In this document: piece after piece, positions 7,673-15,414 of the stretch
Numbering within the stretch: the stretch's first letter is position 1
Layout of the letters: each line of letters starts with the position of its first letter
From: Planctomycetota bacterium
GTDB lineage: Bacteria; Planctomycetota; Planctomycetia; Pirellulales; Pirellulaceae
DNA: 24,865 nt
Direction of reading: 5' to 3'
Assembly (NCBI GenBank): GCA_023430365.1
Contig: JAEZAS010000529.1
Coordinates: 1-24,865 of the forward strand
Translations under genes and position numbers: made by a program
Notes under the pieces: model-generated
Seen by the model: the letters and a program-made list of their open reading frames with translations, nothing else
What the model was told of the DNA's origin: nothing
The model's database searches: none

Positions 7673-9772
7673 ATGTCTCGCACTGCATTGGAGATGGTAT
7701 TGAGGCAACCTATTGGCGCATTCCGAAAGCAATTGGGGCAATACGGCGGACCGGCGGAGCTCACCAGCATGATTAAGAACCTGCGAGAGTGGTGGCAGCG
7801 GCAAACCGGCGAGGAAGAAACGCCCTTTGATGGCGATTCTCCGGCGTTTCTGGCCAGCATGCTCGTACACCTCGCGGTGCTGCTCATTCTGGGGTTCATG
7901 CCGGTCATCTTGCCCGACAACCAGATTACTTTGTCGATCTCGACGGTTCCCGAGGAAAAGATCGAGGAGCTGGAACTCCCTGAGGAGTTCTATTTCAGCG
8001 ACCAGGTGGCCGACGAGGTCGGGGCCAATAGCCAGGACGGTGGCGCGGTCGCGATGTCGCTGGCCGCGGTGGTGTCCGAGATCTCGGCCATTCCCAATCA
8101 CGTTGACCTGGTGCCTCAGGAAGACGCGAATGTCTCGATAGAAATCAATAATGCGATCGAGGTTGCCACGGGCCTGCATTTCAACGCCAATCTTGCCGTG
8201 AAGGGTGCGGCTGGCGAAGGAACGACGGGAGCGGTCGGGGCGATCGACCGGATCACGCATGAGATCCTGCTCTCGCTCGAAGAACGCAAGACGCTGGTCG
8301 TTTGGGTTCTCGACGGCACGTTCAGCCTGATTCCGCAGCGCAATGCGATTCGCGACCGGTTCGATCGGATTTACCAGGAATTGGGAGTGATCGAGGCGTC
8401 AGGCAACGATGCTTTCTCCAAGCACGACGACAAGCCGTTGCTTTCGACCGTGGTTTCGTTCGGCAGCACGACGAATTACCTGACAAAGGAACCCACCGAT
8501 AACCTGACCGACCTGAAGCAGGCGGTCGCTGATATCAGGAACGACGACAGTGGGCTGGAGAACGTCTTTGGCGCTGTCCACGACGTCGCGAAGAAGTACG
8601 CGAGCTATCGCTATACTTCCGGCGAGAACGATGATCCGAAGCGCAACGTCATGATCGTTGTGTTCACCGACGAGGCCGGTTCGGATGTGCAGCAGCTCGA
8701 AGAGACGATCAAGATGTGCCGGCGGTGGACGATGCCGGTGTATGTCGTCGGTGTACCGGCGCCGTTTGGACGGCGAGAGACCTTGATGAAATGGGTGGAC
8801 CCCGATCCAAAATTCGATCAGGCGCCACAGTGGGGCGTGGTCGAGCAAGGTCCGGAATCGTTCATGCCGGAGCGAATCAAGCTCTCGTTTTCAGGATCCA
8901 GTGAGGATGAGGAGCCGATGGACTCGGGATTCGGTCCTTTCGCGCTCACCCGGCTGTGTGTGGAGACGGGCGGAATTTACTTCGCCGTGCACCCCAATCG
9001 CGACACGCGACGAGCAGTTAGCCGAGGGGAGACCGAGAACTTCTCCGCCCACCTGAAGTACTTCTTTGATCAGGAGACGATGCGGAAGTATCGCCCGGAC
9101 TACGTCTCGGTGCCCGAATACCAGAAGCGGGTGAGTCAGAATAAGGCCCGTTTTGCGCTCGTTCAGGCTGCGGCCGCTTCACAGCTCGGACAGATGGAGA
9201 ATCCCACGCTGCGTTTCGTGAAACGGGATGAGGCGGAGTTCGCTCAAGCCCTCTCCAACGCACAGCAGTCCGCCGCGCGACTCGAACCGAAGATCAATCT
9301 CCTGTACGACGTCCTCGCCAAAGGGGAAGCCGATCGCGAGAAGGAGACCGTGTTGCGCTGGAAAGCCGGTTACGATCTGGCGATGGGACGAACCCTGGCG
9401 GTCAAAGTTCGCACGGAGTCTTACAACGCCATGCTTGCGGCCGCCAAGCGCGGTTTGAAGGCGAAGGATCCGAAGAATAACACCTGGGTCTTGAAGCCTG
9501 ACGATGAGATCAGCGTCGGCAGCGCCCTGGCTAAGATGGCCGACAAAGCGCGGATGTATCTCAACCGGGTGAAAGACGAACACCCCGATACGCCCTGGGC
9601 AATGCTCGCTGAACGGGAATTGAGCGAGCCGCTCGGCTGGAAGTGGGAAGAAGGCTTTACCGATTTGACGCCGCGGAATGCAGGGAACGGCAACGGAAAT
9701 CCCGCTCCGGAGAACGACGCCCGGCGGATGCTGCAGCGGGCCAAGCCCGCCCCGCCGCCGCGAAAGTTGTAA
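7673..9772 (+). CDS. membrane-anchored von Willebrand factor A (vWA) domain protein
   Basis: The 699-residue protein has a cytoplasmic N-terminus, one membrane segment (about residues 60-82, SMLVHLAVLLILGFMPVILP) and a long extracytoplasmic part, a TonB/TolA-like topology. A vWA domain starts near residue 208 with TLVVWVLDGTFSL. Asp214, Thr216 and Ser218 form a MIDAS-like DxTxS motif, and MIVVFTDEAGSD supplies the later MIDAS aspartate. vWA domains bind partner proteins through a divalent metal. After the domain come helical regions with many charged residues and a Pro/Arg-rich tail (APPPRKL). No enzymatic function can be read. The ATG at 7673 has AAGG 6 bases upstream. The in-frame ATG at 7769 (residue 33) has GGAG about 10 bases upstream and may be the true start. 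The gene stands alone and converges on the lipoprotein gene. Confidence 0.82.
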   Translation: MSRTALEMVLRQPIGAFRKQLGQYGGPAELTSMIKNLREWWQRQTGEEETPFDGDSPAFLASMLVHLAVLLILGFMPVILPDNQITLSISTVPEEKIEELELPEEFYFSDQVADEVGANSQDGGAVAMSLAAVVSEISAIPNHVDLVPQEDANVSIEINNAIEVATGLHFNANLAVKGAAGEGTTGAVGAIDRITHEILLSLEERKTLVVWVLDGTFSLIPQRNAIRDRFDRIYQELGVIEASGNDAFSKHDDKPLLSTVVSFGSTTNYLTKEPTDNLTDLKQAVADIRNDDSGLENVFGAVHDVAKKYASYRYTSGENDDPKRNVMIVVFTDEAGSDVQQLEETIKMCRRWTMPVYVVGVPAPFGRRETLMKWVDPDPKFDQAPQWGVVEQGPESFMPERIKLSFSGSSEDEEPMDSGFGPFALTRLCVETGGIYFAVHPNRDTRRAVSRGETENFSAHLKYFFDQETMRKYRPDYVSVPEYQKRVSQNKARFALVQAAAASQLGQMENPTLRFVKRDEAEFAQALSNAQQSAARLEPKINLLYDVLAKGEADREKETVLRWKAGYDLAMGRTLAVKVRTESYNAMLAAAKRGLKAKDPKNNTWVLKPDDEISVGSALAKMADKARMYLNRVKDEHPDTPWAMLAERELSEPLGWKWEEGFTDLTPRNAGNGNGNPAPENDARRMLQRAKPAPPPRKL

Positions 9773-9796
9773 CTGCTCCCCGCACCGGGGAAGTGA

Positions 9797-9826
9797 TCGG
9801 GGCACGCAGCCAGCTAAGTGCCCCGA
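9797..9826. terminator. shared hairpin between convergent vWA and lipoprotein genes
   Basis: TCGGGGCAC (9797-9805) pairs perfectly with GTGCCCCGA (9818-9826) around a 12-base loop. It lies in the 70-base gap between two convergent stop codons. There is no T-tract on either side, so it may end transcripts weakly or act as a 3' stabiliser. A smaller TCCCC/GGGGA hairpin lies just before it at 9777-9791. Confidence 0.45.
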
Positions 9827-9842
9827 GTGTGTGTCGGCTCTT

Positions 9843-10508
9843 CTAGTCGAGGAATGCCGAGTCGCCACCGTAGTCTTCCAGGCGATCGTACGCGTAGAAG
9901 TCGCGAGCGATCTTCTGAGCCAAGGTGTGGAGAAAGATCGTGCGGAAGTTGGTTTCGCTTTCCGTCACGTGACGAGCCCCGTTCTTGGGAAATACGATCT
10001 CTCGGCTCGGCGTCTCGTAGACCACTTTGCCGTTCTGGGTCATATCGAAGACCTTGACCGAAACGCTTGCTCGCCCTCGCAACAGCGTTTGTCCTTCATG
10101 GATGGAAAACGATTCGAGGTCGACTCCAACGACCATATCCGCTTTCACGCCGCGTCCCACATCGCGGAAGTCGGTCAGGTCCTGGTCGTGCGTATCGATC
10201 CAGTCGTTGATCTCCTGCTGTCGTACGACGTTGATGCCTTCCACGTTGTACGCCAGGGTGTTGCTGACCGCTTTGGCCAGGGCGGAGGCTTCGCTGCCGG
10301 GCCCCTTGAGCGAGCCTGGGTCGAGGCACACCACGGCGACGCGTTTGTTCTCGAGGCAGTGCGTTTGAGCGGGGATCTTGTCGCCGTAGATCCAATAGCT
10401 GACTTGGGCCATCAAGCCGACGACGGCGCAGCCGCTCTGTGAGACCGTTACGGTTGCAGTCAGGAGGACGATCGCAATCTGCATCGTCGAAAGCGGCCAC
10501 CGCGGCAT
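9843..10508 (-). CDS. probable lipoprotein of unknown function
   Basis: The product is 221 residues. It has an N-terminal hydrophobic leader (MQIAIVLLTATVTV) followed by SQSGC, with Cys27 as the likely lipidated residue. The residue three before the cysteine is Gln rather than the usual Leu/Val/Ile, so the lipobox is weak. The mature part begins with RVAVVCLDPGS and continues into a segment that may resemble periplasmic assembly lipoproteins (short beta strands, LAKAVSNTLAYNV, INVVRQQEINDWID, VVGVDLESFSI). I could not assign a family with confidence. The start is the ATG at 10508, because AGGAG (complement of 10515-10519) lies 6 bases upstream. The in-frame TTG at 10514 would abut that site. 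It is last in the rny-ymdB-DUF2752 cluster, 61 bases after DUF2752, so it may be co-transcribed with it. Confidence 0.78.
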   Translation of the reverse strand: MPRWPLSTMQIAIVLLTATVTVSQSGCAVVGLMAQVSYWIYGDKIPAQTHCLENKRVAVVCLDPGSLKGPGSEASALAKAVSNTLAYNVEGINVVRQQEINDWIDTHDQDLTDFRDVGRGVKADMVVGVDLESFSIHEGQTLLRGRASVSVKVFDMTQNGKVVYETPSREIVFPKNGARHVTESETNFRTIFLHTLAQKIARDFYAYDRLEDYGGDSAFLD

Positions 10509-10569
10509 GTGCAACTCCTTTTGCTTTCCGTCGTCGCTGCATCCATGCAGCGTGGACTGCCCGTTTGGG

Positions 10570-11094
10570 TCAAAGCCCCAACTTCAGTCTCAAGGTCCAA
10601 TCGATCAGCGTAACGGCGATAATGATCAAGCCGATCCAAACGAGCGTCCGCTCGTCGGGACAGCAAAACTTCCATCGCCCTGCGAGTCCCGAAACCACGA
10701 GCCATGGGCCACTGGCAATCGCAGCCAAGGCGAGCAGAGTTCCACCGCTATTGGCTCGGACGGCTCCCACCAGGTTGCCTCGCATAACGCGAGACCAGGA
10801 GGTCGTCATTCCGCAGGACGGGCAGCGAATCCCAGCCAATACCACCATCGAACAAGGCGGTAGTCCCAACTGACGATGGGTCCCCATGCCTCGAGGATTC
10901 GGTCTTAACACGGCCGCCACGATCAGAAGCGAAATCAGAACGGTTCCGCCCGCAATCATGGCCGTCCGTTGGAACCAGCCCAAGCGATCGGCGCGCAAAC
11001 GCTCGTCGGCTGGAAGGACAGCGGACGGGGGACAATAGCTCACCGAGTTAAGCTCCACAAGATTGATTTCTCGCCCAGATTTGGAGCGGTCCAC
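10570..11094 (-). CDS. DUF2752 family membrane protein
   Basis: The 174-residue protein matches the DUF2752 pattern: a cysteine (Cys81 in LPPCSMVVLAGI) followed by the signature CPSCGMTTSW (Cys91, Cys94, Gly95). Three hydrophobic stretches are visible, at about residues 44-63, 112-138 and 150-168. The family has no established function; the Cys-x-x-Cys-Gly pair could bind metal or form a disulfide. The frame opens with GTG at 11094, just 15 bases after the ymdB stop codon, implying co-transcription. No spaced ribosome binding site is evident there, so translational coupling or a later start, such as the GTG near 11058, is possible. The first 35 residues have no recognisable motif. Confidence 0.8.
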   Translation of the reverse strand: MDRSKSGREINLVELNSVSYCPPSAVLPADERLRADRLGWFQRTAMIAGGTVLISLLIVAAVLRPNPRGMGTHRQLGLPPCSMVVLAGIRCPSCGMTTSWSRVMRGNLVGAVRANSGGTLLALAAIASGPWLVVSGLAGRWKFCCPDERTLVWIGLIIIAVTLIDWTLRLKLGL

Positions 11095-11109
11095 CCCCCA
11101 AGTACCAGC

Positions 11110-11940
11110 CTACATTAACGGCGGCTCTTTGGCGGCTGGCTGGGCCAGCGTTTCGGCTTCGGCTTGCGTCACCATGAGCCGCCGGATTGCCGTCGCCCGA
11201 CCGCTATCCGAGTCGCAGTCGACAAGGGTTCCGCTAAGGCGGACGTCGCCAGTGGCTACGTCGAAATGAGTTGGTTGAAACGTCAGGGTCGTCTCGAGGA
11301 CCCGATCAATCCGCCGGCCCAGGATGCTTTCATGTGGGCCGGTCATCCCGACATCGCATTGAAAAGCCGTTCCGCCGGGTAGCACTTGCTCGTCGGCCGT
11401 CGTGACATGGGTATGAGTTCCGAGGACTGCCGTCGCCCGACCATCCAAATGCCGGGCCATGAGTTGCTTGTCGCTCGTGGCTTCCGCATGGAAATCGATC
11501 ACGCGGACGACCACATCGCCGGGCAGCTCCTGGAAGATTCGATCGACCGCGGCAAAGGGGCAATCGACGGGCCGCATAAATACCCGCCCGAGCAGGCTCA
11601 CCACGGCGACGCGACGACCATCTGCGGCGGTGACGATCGAAAACGTCTTGCCTGGAGCCGAAGCAGGATAGTTTGCTGGTTTGACAATATTGCTTTCCGC
11701 TTGAAGGATCGGGCGGATCTCGTTGCGGCGATAGATGTGGTCGCCCAGCGTGATGCAATCCACTCCGGCGGCGATGAGCTTTCTGTAGATGCTGGGACTG
11801 ATCCCGCTCCCATCGGCAGAATTCTCGGCGTTGGCGATGACCAGATCGATCTTTTCTCGCTGCCGCAGTGCCGGTAAGGCTTGGGCCACGATCTTTACGC
11901 CCGGTTTGCCGACAATGTCACCGATGAGGAGGATTCGCAC
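11110..11940 (-). CDS. ymdB: YmdB-type metallophosphoesterase (TIGR00282 family)
   Basis: YmdB proteins are dimetal phosphodiesterases; in Bacillus, YmdB cleaves 2',3'-cyclic nucleotides and influences biofilm and motility gene expression. The product is 276 residues, the normal length. Family motifs are in order: GDIVGKPG (Asp8), NAENSADG (Glu39, Asn40), LGDHIYRRNEI (residues 65-75), DFHAEATSDK (His151) and GTHTHVTTADE (His176, His178). In the usual family motif LGNH, the Asn contacts the metals. Here residue 67 is Asp, the one obvious departure. The start is a GTG at 11940 with only a weak ribosome binding site; the upstream ATG near 11953 is out of frame. It follows rny by 51 bases, the same neighbour as in Bacillus, so a joint role in RNA metabolism is likely. 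Confidence 0.93.
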   Translation of the reverse strand: MRILLIGDIVGKPGVKIVAQALPALRQREKIDLVIANAENSADGSGISPSIYRKLIAAGVDCITLGDHIYRRNEIRPILQAESNIVKPANYPASAPGKTFSIVTAADGRRVAVVSLLGRVFMRPVDCPFAAVDRIFQELPGDVVVRVIDFHAEATSDKQLMARHLDGRATAVLGTHTHVTTADEQVLPGGTAFQCDVGMTGPHESILGRRIDRVLETTLTFQPTHFDVATGDVRLSGTLVDCDSDSGRATAIRRLMVTQAEAETLAQPAAKEPPLM

Positions 11941-11991
11941 GGGATCTGGCCATTTGCAAGCTGGGAGAACGACTGGGCGACGTACGTCAAA

Positions 11992-13551
11992 CTAGCGGGC
12001 AACTTCCGTGAACCGCGCCTCGCGCACCACGGTCACCTTGATTTCGCCCGGATAGGTCAACTGCTCCTCGAAGGCCTTGGCGATGTCCCGGCAGATCTTG
12101 GCCGCCTTGGCGTCGTCGGTGTCTCGTGAGCTGGCAATCACCCGGAGTTCTCGCCCAGCTTGAATGGCGAAAGCCTGCTCGACGCCCGGGAAACCGCTGG
12201 CGATCGATTCCAGCTCTTCCATGCGCTTGATGTAACGTTCGAGCGATTCCCGGCGGGCGCCTGGCCGTGATGCACTGCAGGCGTCGGCCGTTGCGACCAG
12301 CATTGTGTACGGGTACTCGGTTATGATTTCATCGTGGTGGCCGTAAGCCGCATGCACCACTTCCGGCCGTTCTCCATGCCGTTTCAGCAAGTCAGCGCCG
12401 ATCTTGGGATGTCCGCCCTCGAGCTCGTGATCGGCTGCTTTGCCGATGTCGTGCAGCAAACCCGCCCGGCGGGCGATGTCGGGGTCCAGGCCAACCATTT
12501 CCGCCAGCATTCCGGTAAGGAACGCGACTTCCACGCTATGGCGCAGCACGTTCTGGCTATAGCTAGTGCGAAAGTGCAGTCGGCCGAGCATGTAGAGCAC
12601 TTTGGGATTGATCCCGTGCACATTGACTTCCTGGGCCGCCTCCTCCCCCTTCTTTTGGATGAACGATTCGATCTCCTTCTGCGTTTCGGCGGCCACTTCC
12701 TCGATCCGCGACGGATGAATCCGTCCATCGGCGATCAGTTTGTTGAGCGTCTGGCGAGCAATCTCCCGGCGCACCGGATCGAAACCGCTGACGATCACCA
12801 CGCCCGGGGTGTCGTCGATGATGACGTCCACGCCAGTGGCTTTCTCGAAGGTGCGGATGTTGCGTCCTTCGCGACCGATGATGCGTCCTTTCATCTCGTC
12901 GCTGGGGATATCAACCGTGCTGGTCGTGCTTTCGGCGGTATGGGCCGCTGCATACCGTTGCATGGCGGTCAGCAGAATGTCGCGAGAGCGCTGATCGACG
13001 ACCTCCGCCATCCGCTTCTCATGGCGCATGACAATCGAGCCCATTTCCTGCTGTAGCTCCTGCTCCAGCGAATCGAGCAGCCGCTTCGTTGCCTCGCCGG
13101 GGGAAAGGCCGCTCAGGTTCTGCAGCGTCTGCCGCTGCATCTCCATGAGTTTCGCGAGTTCGTCATTGCGGCGATTCGCGTCCTCTAATCGCTCGGCCAA
13201 CCGCCGCTGCGTCGACTCGACGAATCGCTCCTGCTTGCGAAGTTCGTCCGCCTGTTGCTGGATGATTTCCTGTCGCTTGTCGAGCGAACGCTCGCGTTCT
13301 CGCAATTCGTCACGGGTCTGGTTGAGAACTCGCTCGGTTTCCGCCTTGGTCGCTAGTTCCTTCTCCTTGATCGCGAGTTCCGCCTCTTTCAGCTTTGTGG
13401 CCGAATCCCGTTCGGCCCGCTGCAGGATTTCGCGAGCCGCGGTCTCGGCGTCCATCTTGCGCAGGCGGTCGAGAAACTTGACCACGATGAACGTTAGAAC
13501 TGCTGACAGTGCGGCCGCGCCTAGAACGATCAATACCTGCGTCGTCGTCAC
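11992..13551 (-). CDS. rny: ribonuclease Y, membrane-anchored endoribonuclease
   Basis: RNase Y starts mRNA decay by endonucleolytic cleavage and sits at the cytoplasmic membrane. The 519-residue product has the full architecture: an N-terminal membrane anchor (about residues 5-26), a long charged coiled coil (about 30-190), a KH RNA-binding domain with GRIIGREGRN (222-231) followed by GVDVIIDDTPGVV, and an HD domain with RHSVEVAFL (His338) and LLHDIGKA (His367, Asp368), then HHDE. I chose the GTG at 13551 because GGAGAG lies 6 bases upstream. The TTG five codons earlier overlaps that site. This gives the typical length of about 520. It leads a minus-strand cluster with ymdB, DUF2752 and the lipoprotein. 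The upstream region is unusually long and structured. Confidence 0.96.
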   Translation of the reverse strand: MTTTQVLIVLGAAALSAVLTFIVVKFLDRLRKMDAETAAREILQRAERDSATKLKEAELAIKEKELATKAETERVLNQTRDELRERERSLDKRQEIIQQQADELRKQERFVESTQRRLAERLEDANRRNDELAKLMEMQRQTLQNLSGLSPGEATKRLLDSLEQELQQEMGSIVMRHEKRMAEVVDQRSRDILLTAMQRYAAAHTAESTTSTVDIPSDEMKGRIIGREGRNIRTFEKATGVDVIIDDTPGVVIVSGFDPVRREIARQTLNKLIADGRIHPSRIEEVAAETQKEIESFIQKKGEEAAQEVNVHGINPKVLYMLGRLHFRTSYSQNVLRHSVEVAFLTGMLAEMVGLDPDIARRAGLLHDIGKAADHELEGGHPKIGADLLKRHGERPEVVHAAYGHHDEIITEYPYTMLVATADACSASRPGARRESLERYIKRMEELESIASGFPGVEQAFAIQAGRELRVIASSRDTDDAKAAKICRDIAKAFEEQLTYPGEIKVTVVREARFTEVAR

Positions 13552-13620
13552 GAATCGCTCTCCCAACCGACTGGAAGATGCGTGCGATGTGAAGGGATTC
13601 GGCCTGGCCGCCGCTCACCT

Positions 13621-13736
13621 GGGGCAGATCGCCCCTCATCGAATGGACAAGGCAGTTGCTCTTGCAGCGAGATCTTCGACTAACCGGCTAATGGCCCTAT
13701 GGGCCCGCCGGTGGAACAGCACCGTGAGTTACCGCC
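13621..13736 (-). other. structured element upstream of rny, possible 5' leader or small RNA
   Basis: Three nested or adjacent helices occur here. CCGGC (13684-13688) pairs with GCCGG (13707-13711), enclosing GGCCC-TAT-GGGCC (13693-13705). An outer helix pairs 13651-13656 with 13731-13736 and 13659-13661 with 13726-13728. One of its pairs is G-U on the minus strand but A-C on the plus strand, which favours a minus-strand RNA. GGGGC/GCCCC (13621-13635) follows on the minus strand. It lies 70 bases before the rny start. It could be part of an rny leader or an independent RNA; no known RNA family was identified. Confidence 0.35.
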
Positions 13737-14223
13737 GCAATCCGCACTTCAGTTTGCGGACCGCGACGTGCCTGGCATTCAATCCACTCCGCGCAGCAGA
13801 TCAACGCCGCGCTGGCGTGAATGAACGGCTCCGAGATCGCGATTGCGATCTTTGGTAGCAGTAAAGCAACTTATCAGCCGACTCCAGGCGTCACGAAGGA
13901 GGTCCCACGGGTCGTCCTGCCGCACGACGCAGTGAACCCGACCGTCGCGGCGTACCGCAAGCGAGCCCAGGCCATGTGTTGGCGGAAAGAAGAGAGAACA
14001 AACAAACCGCAAGACAAGCAGGATCCAAGACACGATCCAAAACCCTCGGATTTACGAGGAGCAAAGGCTGAGTACAAATCTGTCCTGACCGGCGGAAAAA
14101 TCCCGCAATCGATCGGCACGGTGGCGTCAACCTGCGTCGAACATTCCCGCGGCTGCCAAAGCAACCGTCAGGTACATCGCACGAATCTTTTTGTTGAACG
14201 TGTGTACTCTTCCTGCGAAGTCA

Positions 14224-14235
14224 GGCAACGTTGCC
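14224..14235. repeat. 12-bp perfect palindrome upstream of tilS
   Basis: GGCAACGTTGCC reads the same on both strands and lies 123 bases before the tilS start. It overlaps a weak promoter-like pair (TTGCCG at 14231, TATGGT at 14252, 15-base spacer). It could be an operator half-site pair or chance. Confidence 0.3.
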
Positions 14236-14358
14236 GGGCCTCGCCCTGTAGTATGGTAGCAGACTCTTACCCTCCTGCAACCGTATTCTGTGTCGGTGTT
14301 TCCGCCGTAAATCAAAAGCCCGCTCGCCAGCCGTGGTGAACCCGATTTCAGCGTATCC

Positions 14359-15396
14359 ATGGGCGATTTGCATTCCTTCGATCATCGATTGGCGGCCGAT
14401 TGGCCTCCCGAGAACTGGCACGACTTGACCGTGCTGGTCGCGGTCTCGGGTGGGGCCGACAGCGTCGCCCTGCTGCGCTCGCTCACGCGCCTGCGCGCCG
14501 CACTCCCCGGTGAATGCCCCGGGCGACTGATTGTGGCCCATTTCAATCACGGTTTTCGCGGGGCTGAATCGGACGCCGACGCGCAGTTCGTGAGAGATCT
14601 GGCCCAGACACTCGGGCTGAAGGCTGTCGTCGGACGTCGCCGCGGACGAACCGAGCAGAACGTCCAGCGAGATCCCGAGAGAAGCGAAGAAGCAGCTCGC
14701 AAGCTCCGATATCGCTTCCTGGCGGATGTCGCAGGCCAGGTCGGAGCTCGCTATCTCGTGACCGCTCACACTGCCGACGATCAGAGCGAAACGGTCCTCA
14801 TGCGGGTACTGCGAGGCACTGGCCTCTCCGGACTATCGGGAATCCCCCGCGTTCGTCGTTTGTCCACAGCAACTACGATCCTTAGGCCGATGCTGACGAT
14901 CACACGCGCTCAAGTCCTGGACTACCTGGATGATCTGGGCCAAGCGTTTCGTCACGACAGCAGCAACTCGAGCGGCGACTACGTCCGCAACCGAATTCGT
15001 CGGGAGTTTCTGCCCCTCGCCCGAGAGTTGTATGGCAATGTGGACGAGGCACTTCGCCGGCTGGCAACTCTCGCCAGCGAGGCAAATAGCGTGCTGACCG
15101 CAGAGGCGATCGATCTGGTTGAAGAAGCTTTGGTTACGCGCGACGCCGATTCGCTGACGATGAAGTGCCGCCCATTGGAGGCGGCGGCGCCGTACCTGGC
15201 CCGCGAGGCGCTGCGCTGGCTGTGGCGTCAAATGGGATGGCCTTGCCAGTCGATGGGGCAACGAGAATGGGATCTTTTGGCCACGCTGATTCGCGAGCCA
15301 GAAGCTTCTGGCGCCAAACTTTGGCTCACGCTGCCAGGAAACATTCAGGCAAAAAAACAGGGCGAGTTGCTCACGCTAACTCGCCCTGTCGGATAA
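14359..15396 (+). CDS. tilS: tRNA(Ile)-lysidine synthase
   Basis: TilS uses ATP to join lysine to cytidine-34 of the CAU-anticodon isoleucine tRNA, changing its codon from AUG to AUA; it is normally essential. The PP-loop ATP-binding motif is in LVAVSGGADSVALLR (SGGADS at residues 30-35). It is followed by VAHFNHGFRGAESDADA and TAHTADDQSETVLMRVLRG, all characteristic of TilS rather than other PP-loop enzymes. The LSGIP segment and RNRIRREFLP fit the family too. At 345 residues it is shorter than E. coli (432) or Bacillus TilS, and the C-terminal tRNA-binding domain appears to be missing. The ATG at 14359 gives the expected short lead before the PP-loop, but no strong ribosome binding site is visible. 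The last codons overlap a terminator hairpin for the convergent transporter gene. Confidence 0.94.
   Translation: MGDLHSFDHRLAADWPPENWHDLTVLVAVSGGADSVALLRSLTRLRAALPGECPGRLIVAHFNHGFRGAESDADAQFVRDLAQTLGLKAVVGRRRGRTEQNVQRDPERSEEAARKLRYRFLADVAGQVGARYLVTAHTADDQSETVLMRVLRGTGLSGLSGIPRVRRLSTATTILRPMLTITRAQVLDYLDDLGQAFRHDSSNSSGDYVRNRIRREFLPLARELYGNVDEALRRLATLASEANSVLTAEAIDLVEEALVTRDADSLTMKCRPLEAAAPYLAREALRWLWRQMGWPCQSMGQREWDLLATLIREPEASGAKLWLTLPGNIQAKKQGELLTLTRPVG
15351..15389 (-). terminator. intrinsic terminator of the MFS gene, inside the 3' end of tilS
   Basis: ACAGGGCGAGTT (15357-15368) pairs perfectly with AACTCGCCCTGT (15378-15389) around a 9-base loop. Six A residues at 15351-15356 become a U-tract on the minus strand, so the signal is a strong intrinsic terminator for the transporter gene ending at 15415. 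It lies wholly within tilS coding sequence, ahead of the tilS stop. On the plus strand it lacks an adjacent U-tract. Confidence 0.85.
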
Positions 15397-15414
15397 TCGT
15401 CTTTTTCGACGTCG

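Larger units (their letters stand above)
13552..14358. other. 807-base gene-free region between divergent rny and tilS
   Basis: Several open frames cross this region. The largest is 172 codons at 13821-14339 (+). Their translations lack motifs, hydrophobic patterns and family resemblance, so I regard them as chance. The region carries the upstream sequences of rny (-) and tilS (+). It contains clustered inverted repeats near 13621-13736, the hairpin-forming GATCGCGATTGCGATC at 13834-13849, and a 12-bp palindrome at 14224-14235. I found no tRNA, SRP RNA or tmRNA signature. Confidence 0.5.

Noticed and set aside
9678..10442. 254-codon plus-strand frame over the vWA-lipoprotein junction
   Set aside because: It spans a hairpin and the lipoprotein gene, with no ribosome binding site or recognisable domain.
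13821..14339. 172-codon plus-strand frame in the rny-tilS gap
   Set aside because: It has no motif, no ribosome binding site and a composition unlike the neighbouring genes.
13552..14358. 6S RNA, SRP RNA or tmRNA in the rny upstream region
   Set aside because: The conserved sequences of these RNAs were not found. Only generic hairpins with a large internal loop were seen, so the family cannot be claimed.
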